NCBI GenBank assembly: GCA_016858145.1
Contig: JAEHOE010000002.1
Location: forward strand, 3,472,001-3,536,000
Reading direction: 5' to 3'
Origin: Edaphochlamys debaryana
Lineage: Eukaryota > Chlorophyta > Chlorophyceae > Chlamydomonadales
DNA length: 64,000 nucleotides
A model generated the notes under the pieces. The model was not told where the DNA came from. It saw only the letters and a list, made by a program, of their open reading frames with translations, and made no database searches. Position numbers and translations under genes: made by a program. Shown one piece after another: positions 1 through 10,610 of the stretch (positions within the stretch are counted from its first letter, which is position 1; every line of letters starts with the position of its first letter).

Positions 1-61
1 CCGCATGTCTGCCATACTGTACGTATGGTCCCGCCTGCAACGATCCGTACGTGCCGTACAG

Positions 62-3000
62 GTACGGCATGTGGCGCGGCCGCAAGCCGGCCTACGTGTC
101 CATTCTGGCGGACGGTACCATCCAGGTGTGTGTGTGTGGGGGGGGGGGGGGGGGGTCGAGCTGGGAGGTGGGGAATGAGTGGAGGACAACAGGGACGAAT
201 TTTTCAACGATTCAGGCAAGCCGATTCCAGAGGCCCGGTCTCGGGGCTCACGGTCCTGCTGGACCGCGTGCTCCTGTACGGCAATTGAGCGGTGCGGTTC
301 CCGTACACGTCTGCCGTACGCAGGTGGCGTGCTACGGCATCGAGATGGGCCAGGGCCTGTTCACCAAGGTCGCTCAGGTGAGTGAGATCTGCATGGGAAT
401 TGGGAAAGGAGATGCAGCGCTACGGACACCGCGCCTTGCAGTGCTGCACACCGCACACGGTGGTGCTGTACGGCGTACGACACCGTCTTCACGGCATCAT
501 CCCGCGTTCCTCCTCCCCCCCCACTCCCCAGGTCGCGGCTCACGCGCTGGGCGAGGCGCTCCCGGCCTCCCAGCGGCCCCTGGACATGGGCCTGATCAAG
601 TGAGGGGGGGGGGGCAACAGGGGGGAGAGGGGCAGGAGGCAAGGGGAGGGGGGCAGACAAGGGAAGGCGGGAGGCCAGGAGCGGCCCCTGGACATGGGCC
701 TGATCAAGGGAGGGGGGGGGGGGTGTTTGAAGCTGAGAACCGGGAGAGCGTCTTCAGGAAAGCTTAGACTGCGATGGTACATACCACCGAGACGTCCAGA
801 AGAGCTCCTGGGGGGGGGGAAGGCAACAGGGGGGAGAGGGGCAAGGGGAGGCAGGGAGGCAAGGGCACGGTGAAGGCAAGGGGAGGGGGAAGGCAAGAAG
901 AGGTGTGCCCCTGGACATGGGCCTGACCAAGTCAGGGGACACGGCTAGGGGAGGGGGGGCAGGCTTGGCATGGGTTCGAGGAGGAGGGGGAATGGGACGG
1001 AGGGAAAAAGAGGGGATGGCCAAGAGATGGATGCGGGTAAGGCAGAAAGACGAAGGGCCACGGACGGCTCCCACGCGTCACGAAACACACACGTTCCCCC
1101 CCTCCTTTTCCCCCGCTTTCCCCCCGCCCCCAGGGTCATGGACAACAGCAGCGAGCTGCTCCCCAACGGCGGGGTCACGGGCGGCTCCACCTCCTCAGAG
1201 CTCAGCTGCGCCTCGGTGCGCCTGGCGTGCCTTAAGCTGGCGGAGGGGCTCAAGGTGGGGGGAAATGCGGGGGAATGGAGGGGGAAAGTGTGTGTGTTTT
1301 GTGACGCGTGGGTATGGGTTTTGCGTGCGGCATGGGTGCGCCTGGCGTGCCTGGCGGAGGGGCTCAAGGGGGGGGGCAGGCGGCGGGGGAAACGGAGAGG
1401 GGTAAGCGTGTGTTTTTCTTGACGCGTCGGGCCGCAGGGCCGGCGATCCGCCAGGCGGGCTCTTGAGCGGGTGACCACGGCCCGTACCGGGGGGTGGACA
1501 GGCCCTCACCCATGCATCCCCGTCCTTGCTCCCATCCTCACCACCACTCCCCACCCCCCTCTCCCCCCTTCACCCCCTTCACCCCCCTCTCCCCCCTTCA
1601 CCCCCGCAGAAGCAGGCCGAGGCCAAGTTTGCCGACAAGCCCGACTACACATGGAAGGCAAGGGGGGCCGGGGGAGAGGGGGGACGAAGCGGAGGGGTAA
1701 ACCGTGTGTGTGTCGGTGACGCGGCGGTATGGGCCGAGCGGTTGCTGACAAGCCCGACTACACGTGGAAGGCAAGGAGGAACGGGTGGAAAGGGGGGTGG
1801 GAAGCAAACCGTGTGTGTTTCGGTGACGCGTCGGTAAGGGCCGAGAGTTTGCTGACAGGCCCGGCTACACGTGGAAGGCAAGGGGGGCTATAGGCCTCGG
1901 GGGGACGTGCCGTGGTGTGTTGGCGTCCCACTATGGCAAGGCAAGGCCGGGCGCGTCGGTGCACCGCTCGGACCCTGTCCTGCGGGTGCGCGCTGGGCGT
2001 ACTTGCGCCCGTCGCTCCAGCGACATCGCTGAGACCCTCATCCCTCCGGCACTTCCCCTTACCCCCACCCATCCCACCCACCCCCTCGTCCCACCCGCCT
2101 TCCCCGCCTTTCCTCCCTTCCCCCTCCCATCCTCCCTCCCCCTCCCATCCTCCCTCTTCCCCTCCCACCCCCTCCCGCCCCCCTTCCCCAGGAGCTGCTG
2201 ACAAGCACTGGCGGCATCATGGGCGCAACGGTGAGGGGGCGGGGGGGAAAGCGCGTGTGTTTCGTGCCGGCTGCGTGTCTGCCGGGGGGCAACCCCCCCC
2301 CCCCGTCCGTCTGCGGATCCCCACTGCATGCCCCTTGGCCCCACCGGACCACCCGCGACTGCTTCCCCCGATCCCGATCCTGAACCCCGACTCACCCTCA
2401 ACCCTCATCCCACTCCCGGAAAGAAGCGGGTGAAAGCGTGTGTGTTTCGTGCCGGCTGCGTGCCGGGCGTTTCCATCTCACCCTCATCCCGCTTCCCCCC
2501 CGATCCCCAGATTGCGCTCTCGGCCTTTGCCCACGGCGACCCCACGGACCTGCCGGAAGCTGCCGGACCGGACACGCCCGGACCCGTGGAGCCGGACTAC
2601 TCGGTGTTCGGCGTGGCGGGCGCCCTCGTGGAGGTGGGGGAAAACTGGGGTAAAATCGGGGGAAGAACGTGTGTGTTTTGGGGGGACGCGTCGGTCAGGG
2701 GTCGGGTCGGGGGTGGAGCGGGACAAGGTGGGAGAAACGAGGAGGCAAGGGGTGGCATTCTGCTTCCCACGCGTAGGCATAACATTCACACGCTCGCCCC
2801 TCCCCCCCGCTTTTCCCTCCCCTTCCCCCCCTAAGGTGGACGTGCTGACGGGCGAGCGGCGTGTGCTGCGCTCCGACATTGTGTTCGACCTGGGCCGCCC
2901 CATCAACTCGGCCATCGACCTGGGGCAGGTGGGTTGCTTGGGGGGGAGGGGACCTGAGAGGGGGTGCAGAGAGATGGGGGGGGAGGGAGGGTAGAGGGAG

Positions 3001-4439
3001 GGTTCGACCTGGGCCGCCCAATCAATCCGGCCATCGACCTGGGGCAGGTGGGTGGGGTCCTTGGGGGGGGAGGGGGGCAAGGACCTGACAGGGGGGGGCT
3101 TAAGAGGGCTCAAGAGGAGGGGCCGCTCGGCCATTGCTATCGGGCAGGTGGGGGCAAGTGCGGAAGGAGATACTCATAAGCTTTAACAAGTTTAGAGCGA
3201 GCTTCGCCCGACCCTGCTCCTGCCTCCCTCCCCGCCAATCCCTCTCCGTTCCCCCCTCCATCCCTCCCCCCCCCTGTCAGGTCGAGGGGGCCTTCGTGCA
3301 GGGCATGGGCATGATGCTGGCCGAGAAGGCAACGTACGACCCGTCGTACGGCGGCGGCCTGGAGCAGAACAGCACGTGGTCGTACAAGCCGCCCGCCGCC
3401 TCCTGCGCGCCGCAGCAGCTCAACGTGACGCTGCTCAGTGATGCGCCGCTCATCTTCAACGTAAGGCTGTCTAGGTGCATGCGGACCGTAGAGAGAGGTA
3501 CCGTAGAGAGAGGTTGGGTAGCAACGTGAGCTAGCGGATGGATGACGGTAGTTGGGGTCGCTTGGATCAGAGAAGTAGCTAGTTTGGGGCTCGTGAGGGT
3601 GCATGGGATAGTTGGGTTGGCGCAATGGGCTAGGGTGAGGCCTACTGGTCATTGAGAGCCGTTGCATTTTCCTGTGAAGGGGGTGGGACGCTGGTGCGGT
3701 GCCAGTCCTCCCCCCCGTGCTCTGCCTCCCCTTCCCTCCTGCCCATCCTTTCTGTGCTCAGCTCAGACCTCCCTCTCTTCCCCCTGTCTTTCCCTCCCCC
3801 CCCTGACAGGGCCCCCTGAGCTCCAAGGCTGTGGGCGAGCCGCCCCTGCTCCTCTCATCTGCCGTACTGATGGCCCTGCAGCGCGCCGCCAACGCGGCCC
3901 GCTCAACCGCCGTAACCGTCCTCGGCAACGGTAACGGCGCAACCGCCAACCACTTCCAACCGCTGCTGGCGCCCGCCACCGTGGAGCGCGTGCGGGCGGC
4001 GTGCGGCGGTTGGAGCGCCGCTGAGCTGGTCAAGGTGGGGGGGGAGGGGGGCCTTAAGGGCGACGTTTCTCGAGGGAGACCGGACGAGGAGGGAAGCTGG
4101 AAGGGGGGAAGAGCGGTACGGGTAACTGAGCTGGTCAGGGTGAGGGCGGTGGGAAGGAGGGGTGGGGGTCCAATGGTTGAAGGACGAACGGGGGGCTGAG
4201 GTGAGGGAAGGAAGATGGGTGAGTGATACTGAGTCCGGGAGAGGGGTTCAAGGGGGTTTCGGTTCGCGCCCTCACGAGTGAAGGCGGGCACCGGCGCAGC
4301 AGGATCCCCACCGAGCGGGCTCTTTCAGTTGGCTGGACGGATCCCTAAACCTCGTCCCCTCGTCCCACCAGCAACAAGCACCCCCTCATCCCACCCCTTT
4401 CTCCATGTCCATTTCCCCGAGCAGGCGAGCTCGGCGTAA
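62..4439 (+). CDS. Aldehyde oxidase / xanthine dehydrogenase family, molybdenum domain, 3' part only
   Basis: Molybdopterin-dependent hydroxylase that oxidises aldehydes or purines. Only the C-terminal 342 residues lie in the window. Exons read in phase: 62-125, 324-377, 532-599, 1134-1254, 1610-1657, 2192-2230, 2511-2633, 2836-2928, 3281-3460, 3810-4034, 4425-4439. Family signatures are visible: GIEMGQGLFTKVAQ (first exons), VTGGSTSSE, DLGRPINSAIDLGQ, VEGAFVQGMGMM, and SKAVGEPPLLL carrying the active-site glutamate of the VGEPP motif. The segment NSTWSYKPP resembles plant aldehyde oxidase more than animal xanthine dehydrogenase, but substrate cannot be read from this part. FAD and iron-sulphur domains would lie left of the window. 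The intron after 1657 has a GC donor. The last exon encodes only ASSA and a stop, and a second copy of it lies at 4517-4531. A TGTAA at 5212 is a possible polyadenylation signal. Confidence 0.9.
1071..2796. repeat. Intronic GTGTGTTTCGTGACGCGT motif copies in the oxidase gene
   Basis: Forward copies near 1288, 1406, 1703, 1810, 2251, 2436 and 2667. Inverted copies occur at 1071-1096 and 2767-2796, next to acceptors. Each forward copy follows a G-rich stretch after a donor or donor echo. Further copies lie outside this gene at 17155, 37915 and 38094 (forward) and 21228 (inverted, partial). Confidence 0.8.
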
Positions 4440-4531
4440 AGTTGCCTGGACGCGATCTCTAACCCTCGTCCCCTCATCCGACTCCCCTTGTCCATTTCCC
4501 CCCCCCTCCCGAGCAGGCGAGCTCGGCGTAA
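4425..4531 (+). repeat. Duplicated terminal mini-exon with acceptor
   Basis: The acceptor and 15-nt last exon of the oxidase gene (gagcag followed by GCGAGCTCGGCGTAA) occur at 4425-4439 and again at 4517-4531. A similar stretch of about 90 bp precedes each copy. Either copy would give the same four-residue C-terminus and stop, so splicing to either is neutral for the protein. Confidence 0.8.
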
Positions 4532-7516
4532 GCAGAAGCAGAAGAGCAGGAAGCAGAGGAGGGAGAAATGGCGAGGAGAGGAGGCGGGGACCGTCCCCGG
4601 TGCCCAGGGAGGCGGGGCTGAGATCTGCAAGCGTGGACGGCGTGGAGCTGCGCCCAAGGGCAGGGGCCAATGAAACGTATTTTAAAGCCCGCTGAGGGAA
4701 GGGAAAGACGCGCGGGCTGATGGTTCTAGCTGGCGCGGAATGCCGGGTTTGCGGGTCCGCGCCCTTTTGCAATTCAGTTGAGAAAGTATCTTGAGTGTTG
4801 GGACGCCAGCAGGCGGGACGCAGTTTATTTGAGGTTTGACGCTTCTATGGCTCGCGGGATAGGTACTGATGGTCGAAAGTTGCGTCGAGGACTTGGGCTC
4901 CTCGAGATCTCACTAGCGCCGTTGACGGTGCGTGCGAGGTTCAGGGATGCGGATTGATGCTGCCCGAATGCCACTAGCCACAATGTCCCTCGTCTTTGCT
5001 TTGAGGGCCTGACTGGGTTGTGCTGGAGGCGTTTTGGATGATCAGGGGCTGCGTGTGGCTTCCGTGTCGCCTGCACTCTACATATGTACGGTATTCGCTT
5101 GCTTCGGTATTTGGCTTAGCTCGTCGTTGTTTTAGCTCGGTTCGCACCCTCCTGTCGCAAGGCGCCCTACTTTGGCATACTTCATGGACTCGTCAGGCTC
5201 GTTCGATGGATTGTAACGTACCCCTTCCACACGCGCGCCTTGCCTGGCCAGCAGCGGAGAGGGCAGCCCGTGTGAGAAACCTTCGCAGGCCAACCCTAGC
5301 TGAGCTTCGAGGCGGCTGATACGTGCATGGGGAAACGGGAAACGCACGCCTGAACGCGTCTTGAATCTTCAAGAGAATGGAGACGCCCTGGCAGCCAGCC
5401 TGTATCAGGCAACCAGCCGGGTGACCGGCCGGGCTTCCAACAGGTCCCGCCCCAGACCCAACACCCGACGGTAACAAGTAACCAGCAGGCTACTGGCCGA
5501 CTGGGGTCTGGGGGCCCAGGCCGTCCCCTCGTGCACTGGCTTTGCATCAGGCGGTGGCTGCCGTGGACGGGAGTCGTGGCGAGGGCCGGAGGCAGGGTGG
5601 TATGAAAGCGGAGCGGTGCCACATCAGGAACACCGTCCTAGGTGCGCAGCGCAGCCCAGCACAGGTGTGTTGCCGCCAGTACGCGATGTGGGGGCTTGAA
5701 CCTCGAAGGGTTAGAGGATATGTCAGCGCGAGGGTGGTGCGTGTCGAAACGGGGACGAGGTAACGCGAAAAGCAAATGGGCTTCGGGGGGTGTAGGAGGG
5801 TGCAAGGTAAGTGTGGCAGGGTTGCCAATACGTATCAGTCCCCGTATTGATACGGATACGGATTGATACGGATACGGCCTCTCGCTGCCGTACTAATACG
5901 GCATGCGGCGTGGGGGCACCGGCCGGGCAGCCGGGGGCCGGCGGCGGGGGGGGGGGTGCTGGGGGGCTGGGGGGCGTCGGTCGGCAGCTCAGCCGTCCGT
6001 TCCGCCGTAGCCGATGCCCTACGCGTTCCCTACGCTTCTACGTGAACGCGGAGCGCATTCGCTCGTGCACAAGGCGGCAGTATGGGCTGCCGTACGCTGC
6101 CGTATAATTACGGCTGGGCGCCGCCGTATCAGAGCCGTATTAAGCCGTATTAGCGAGGAGGGGGCCGTATTGCGTATTAATACGCGTATTTGCCCCGGGG
6201 GCTGCCGTATTGTGCAACCCTGAAGTGTGGGTGGTGGCGCGTGCTCACGGGGGAGCTGGCGCTGAGGTCAGATGATTGCGTGGGAGAGGGAGGTGGAAGA
6301 GCTTCAGATGAAGAGCAGTCGTAGACCCCTGCGCGCAACCACCGAGGACCGAGGACGGAGCGCATCGATCAGCCTGGGCAGCTGGGACGTTAAGAGGTGG
6401 TGGCGGCGGGTGGTCGGGGCAGGGTTGAAGCTTGAAGAGATGAAGGCTCCTGATAGCCCTAAAGCAAAATAAGGGCGAGCGACCTGATGTAATGAGAAGA
6501 GTAGGGGTACCGTATGGGGTAGGGGGAAGCCTTGGGCCGCCAGCCCCGCCACGCTGCCAGCCACTGTTGCTATCTTGATCACCGAACTGGACGACTACAC
6601 CCAGGGCAGACAGCAGCACGCCTGCCAGCTGCCACTGCATGGGAGGTACTTGGCCAGGCAGGGGGAAGGGGGCGGCTCATCTAGGTAAGGCGGGACGGAT
6701 GGGGGGGGTGGGTGGCAGCAAAGGGGGGCCGCAACGCCAGGCAGGAAGGGGACAGGGGAGGAAGACAGGTCGGCCGAACGCGCAGGGCAGGGAGGTGCGG
6801 TGCAGCAGGGGGCGGGGACGAGGGCGGGGGTTTTGGGGGGGGGGGGGGGGGCGGACGGGGACCAAGGGAAGGGGGCTGGAGTTGGGGAGCGGCGGGCGGG
6901 CCCGCTCTGGGTGGGCGCTTTTCACAATACTCAATATGGTCAGCCAACGTTTGCTCGTGCGACTAGTACATATCGGCCCCAGCTTCCGTAGACCTGGTCA
7001 GCTGCAGCCGCGGCGGACATGGTCGCTTCGTAGGGCGAAGACGCAGCTACTGCCGAGGGCCAGTTTGCTGATGCTGGTTGCTGACCATTGGGTACTCTAT
7101 TCCTTGATGGATCGACGTCGTCGCGGGGCCCAGCACAGGAGCTCGGGTCGGCCCATGCAGGCCTGGATCCGAAACTCGCCGACCCCACACTTGAGCGAGG
7201 TTGGAGGCCCAGGCCCGTCCACACTGCTCGAAGAGGAACCAGTAACGACTCCCACTAGCTTGTTACGCTGCCAGCACCCGAGGGTGCAGACAGACATAAA
7301 GCGCCGCGAGCACATAAACCAGGGGCTCGTTCGTTTGCTCCCGAGCCGAGCCCCGAGCTAGCTTCGTATACCCAATGGGTCGCTAGACTAGTTGCGCGTG
7401 TCAGAGCATCAGCTCGCTCGAGGAGGCGTCTGTCGGCGAGAGCGAACCATCAACGCTTCTCTGGGGCGTTCGGGGCCGTTGGTCGGCGAAGTACGCTGTG
7501 GACGTAGCAAGCTATT
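4532..7516. other. Intergenic region, oxidase 3' side and CAP gene 5' side
   Basis: I see no convincing gene. The left part should hold the oxidase 3'UTR (TGTAA at 5212-5216). Positions 5825-5880 and 6070-6210 are rich in short CCGTATTA and GATACGG units. A long G run lies at 6835-6851. The right part upstream of 7517 should hold the CAP gene promoter, but I recognise no element in it. Confidence 0.6.
5825..6210. repeat. Cluster of CCGTATTA / GATACGG short units
   Basis: GATACGGATACGG is repeated near 5848-5880, and variants of CCGTATTA recur about ten times between 6070 and 6210, including TATTAATACG palindromic stretches. This is lower in GC than the surroundings. Function unknown. Confidence 0.5.
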
Positions 7517-10500
7517 ATGCCGACGCCAAGGACGGCAGCCATGAGCGGCTTTCGAGGAGCTGCTCTGGCCATCGCACTCCTTCTCGCACTTTTGAGCGGC
7601 GGCACACGCCTCGCCCTGGCGACCGATAATGGGTAGGGCGCGCGTGTGGTTGCAATCTGACAGCAAGACGATGCGCCTGGCCCCCGAACAAAGGTGTCCA
7701 CAAGTTGAAGCGTTAAATGGCATGCGTCAGCGACTTTCAAAATCCCTCTCTTTGCCTTGTTTGCCGCAGACCGCTGGCTAGCTTGGGCCTAACAAGGCGT
7801 GAATTGGAGGGGCAACAGGCGCAATACCCTGTGGCCGCAACTCTTGAGCTCCCCGTCAACATTACGGGCTCCCAACCGGCTCCCAGACAGCCACGGCGGC
7901 CGAGACGTCCGGATTCCCTTCCCAGTCCCAGCCCCCCTCCCTCTCCCAGCCCTTCGCCGTCTCCTCCGACCCACCCGAGCCCAAAGGCGCCCCGCCGGCC
8001 CAGGCGCCCTTCGGCTTCCCTACCCAGCCCCAGCCCGAGTCCTAGCCCCTCACCCTCTCCCTCTCCCAGCCCCTCTCCTAGTCCCCCTCCTTCGCCGCCC
8101 ATCCACCCAAGCCCCAAAGAGCCCCGCCGGCCCAAGCGCCCTTCGGCTTCCCTACCCAGCCCCAGCCCGAGTCCCAGCCCCTCACCCTCCCCAAGCCCCC
8201 CTCCTTCGCCGCCCATCCACCCAAGCCCAAAGGAGCCCCGCCGGCCCAGGCGACCTTCGTTCCTCACCCCCATCCCCAGTCCCAGCCCCTCTCCCTCTCC
8301 AAGCCCCCCTCCCTCGCCGCCCACCCACCCAAGCCCCAAGGAGCCTCGCCGGCCCAGGCGTCCCTCCTCTTCCCTCCCCAACCCATCCCCCTCTCCGTCT
8401 CCCAGCCCCTCTCTATCTCCCCCGGCCAACCCAAGCCCCAAGGAGCCCCGCCGGTCCCGTCGGCCCCCCCCTGCCTTCCCCAGCCCGTCTCCCTCTCCCT
8501 CTCCCAGCCCATCTCCCATCCCCATCCCCAGCCCCAGCCCCGAGAGGGGGCGCAACAGGCCCCACAAGCCGTCAGCCAAGAGCCCCCCTCCGGCCCACCC
8601 CGCCAACAGCCCTAAGCCCCAGGCCGGCCCAAGCTCAGACCCCGGATCGGACCCCAAACCCAAACCAAGCCCCAAGCCGAAACCCTCGCCGGAGTTTGGG
8701 GGCTGGGGCCTCCTGCCCTCTGACCGTGTCCGGCCGCCCCGTGCCAGCCCCAGCCCGCCGCCCTCCAAGCGACAGCCCCGGCCCGCCTCCCCGGCCCTGT
8801 CCCCGCCGCCCCCCAAGCGCTGGCCGGGGACCGGAAACGTCAAGCTCTCCCCCCCGCCGCCCATTCCTCGCGCGGGCGGGAGCCTTGGCGCCCGGCCCCC
8901 GCCCGCCGCCAAGGGTATGGTCTCGGGCGGGGCGGGGGGGGGCCGCTCGCCGCCTCCTCGCCGCCCCTCCCAACCGCCGCCTCAAGGCAAGATCATCGAC
9001 CCGGACATCATCGGTGAGGTCGTTGGGGGTCATTGGGGGCGGTTGGGGGTCGCCGAAGGTGGTTGAGGTTTGGTAGGGGTCATGGGGGGGTCGTTACAAT
9101 CGTGGGGAAGAGGCAGTGAGCTTTCCGAGCCCATTGCGGCCAGTCCCTTACCCAGCGGCAGCCGCTCCCTATCCCACACAAGCTGCAACCCGCGCCCCTT
9201 CGCCCCCGCTCTCAAGCACTTCCGACACTGCCCAACCCCAACCCCCGCCCCGCTCAGCAACAAACACCCCCGCCCCGACCCCCCTCCCCCCTTCACCCCA
9301 GTCGAGGCCCACAACAAGGCCCGCCGCGAGACCGGGGCGCCGCCGCTGCGCTGGAGCGACCGCCTGGCGAGCATTGCCCAGGCCTGGGCGGACCGCTGCG
9401 TGTGGCAGCACTCGTCGTACCGCCTGGGGGAGAACCTGGGTGGGTGGGTGGGAGGCTGGCTGGGTGGGTGGGTGCCAGGTGGGTGGGATGGGGTGCGTTG
9501 GGGAAACGGGGATGCCTTGTGGGGTTTTCACTCGTTGGATGGTGAGGAGTTGGCCTGACCTTACAGTCGTGGGGAGGGCAAGGAGGAACGTTTGGGGTGG
9601 CAGGGTCCTGACCTGTACTATTGTCTCCACTCCGCTCCCCTTCCTTCCTCGCTGCAGCCGCCGGTAACTACAAGAAGGCGAGCGATGTGCTGTACGGCAT
9701 CGGGATGTGGTACAACGAGGTACGGACCCGTCAATAGGCTCTGCCCATCCCTCATGCGACCTGCGCGCCTATAACTTATATGCGTCGTTCTGGCACGTGC
9801 ACCCTCTACCCCGTTTCTAGATCTGCGAGTACGACTTTGACAAGTCCGGCTGGCAGGGGGGCGCGGGGCACTACACGCAGATGGTGTGGTGAGTGTACGG
9901 CAGGGGCTGGGCCTGGGTGGGGTGGGCCTGGGCCGGGCTAGGCCGGGCCTGGGCGGGCCTCGCGTGTGGATTTGTGCCCATGGCTATTGCGTCGGCCGCT
10001 CCGCCACTGGCCTGGCCCTCTCCCTTCCATGTTCGCGTCCGGCCTGCTCCTTTTCGGCTCCTTTTCGGCCCCGTTTTGGCCCCTTTTCGGCCCCTGTCTG
10101 ACCTGCCCTAGCCCCAGTCCATCTGCTCCGCCTCTCGCCTATCTCACCCTCCCGCCCTGCAACCCCCCACCCCACCCCACCCCACCCCACCCCACCCCAG
10201 GGCCGACACCACCGAGGTGGGCTGCGGCTACACGCTGTGCGCCGACCTGGTGGGGCTGTGGAACAACGTGGGCATGCTGGTCTGCAACTACAACCCACGT
10301 AAGGAGCCGGTCGCGTCATAACCTAGGAGGAGGAGAAGGAGAGGGCATTTGCATCCTCGCGACGGCGGGCTGGTGGGGCCGCCCCAGCTCACACCAGGTG
10401 CCGAAAGGATCGCCCTGCCCCTGCCCCTGCCTCCGCCCTGCCCGCAGCCGGCGACATCCTGTCCCACCTCTCCACCTTTCTCGACCCCCCTGCTCTTGCG

Positions 10501-10610
10501 CCGCCCCGCCCTCCGCAGCCGGCAACATCCTGTCGCAGTGGTACTTTGAGGTCAACGTGGGGCGGCCCTCGAGCTTCCCGGCCATGTGCCCCAAGGGGTG
10601 GAAGGGCTAG
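7517..10610 (+). CDS. Secreted CAP/SCP (PR-1-like) protein with extensin-like Ser-Pro stalk
   Basis: Predicted 605-aa extracellular-matrix or wall protein. Exons 7517-7632, 7770-9013, 9302-9439, 9658-9719, 9821-9888, 10201-10298 and 10519-10610 join in phase. Exon 1 encodes a signal peptide: a basic start, then ALAIALLLALLSGG, ending near residue 36. Residues about 60-415 are a low-complexity stalk of (SP)n runs alternating with PKEPRRPRRP blocks, typical of volvocine hydroxyproline-rich glycoproteins. Residues 454-605 are a CAP domain: VEAHNKARRETGAPPLRW, GHYTQMVW (CAP1 signature), CGYTLCADL, then LVCNYNPPGN (CAP2 signature). Substrate or ligand is unknown; some CAP proteins bind sterols. 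Start chosen at the first of two in-frame ATGs (second at 7541). The acceptor of the last exon has an echo at about 10441-10470. Confidence 0.9.
7914..8550 (+). repeat. Coding tandem repeat of the Ser-Pro / PRRP stalk
   Basis: About five degenerate copies of a 100-120 bp unit inside exon 2 of the CAP gene. Each encodes a run of SP dipeptides, then HPSPK(E/A)PRRP(R/K)RPS. Copies differ in the number of SP pairs, which suggests unequal exchange. Confidence 0.85.

Noticed and set aside
7737..8912. Long minus-strand open frame (about 390 codons) antisense to the CAP gene
   Set aside because: It is the complement of the Ser-Pro repeat and encodes only Gly/Leu-rich repeat; the sense strand has a signal peptide, splice sites and a CAP domain.
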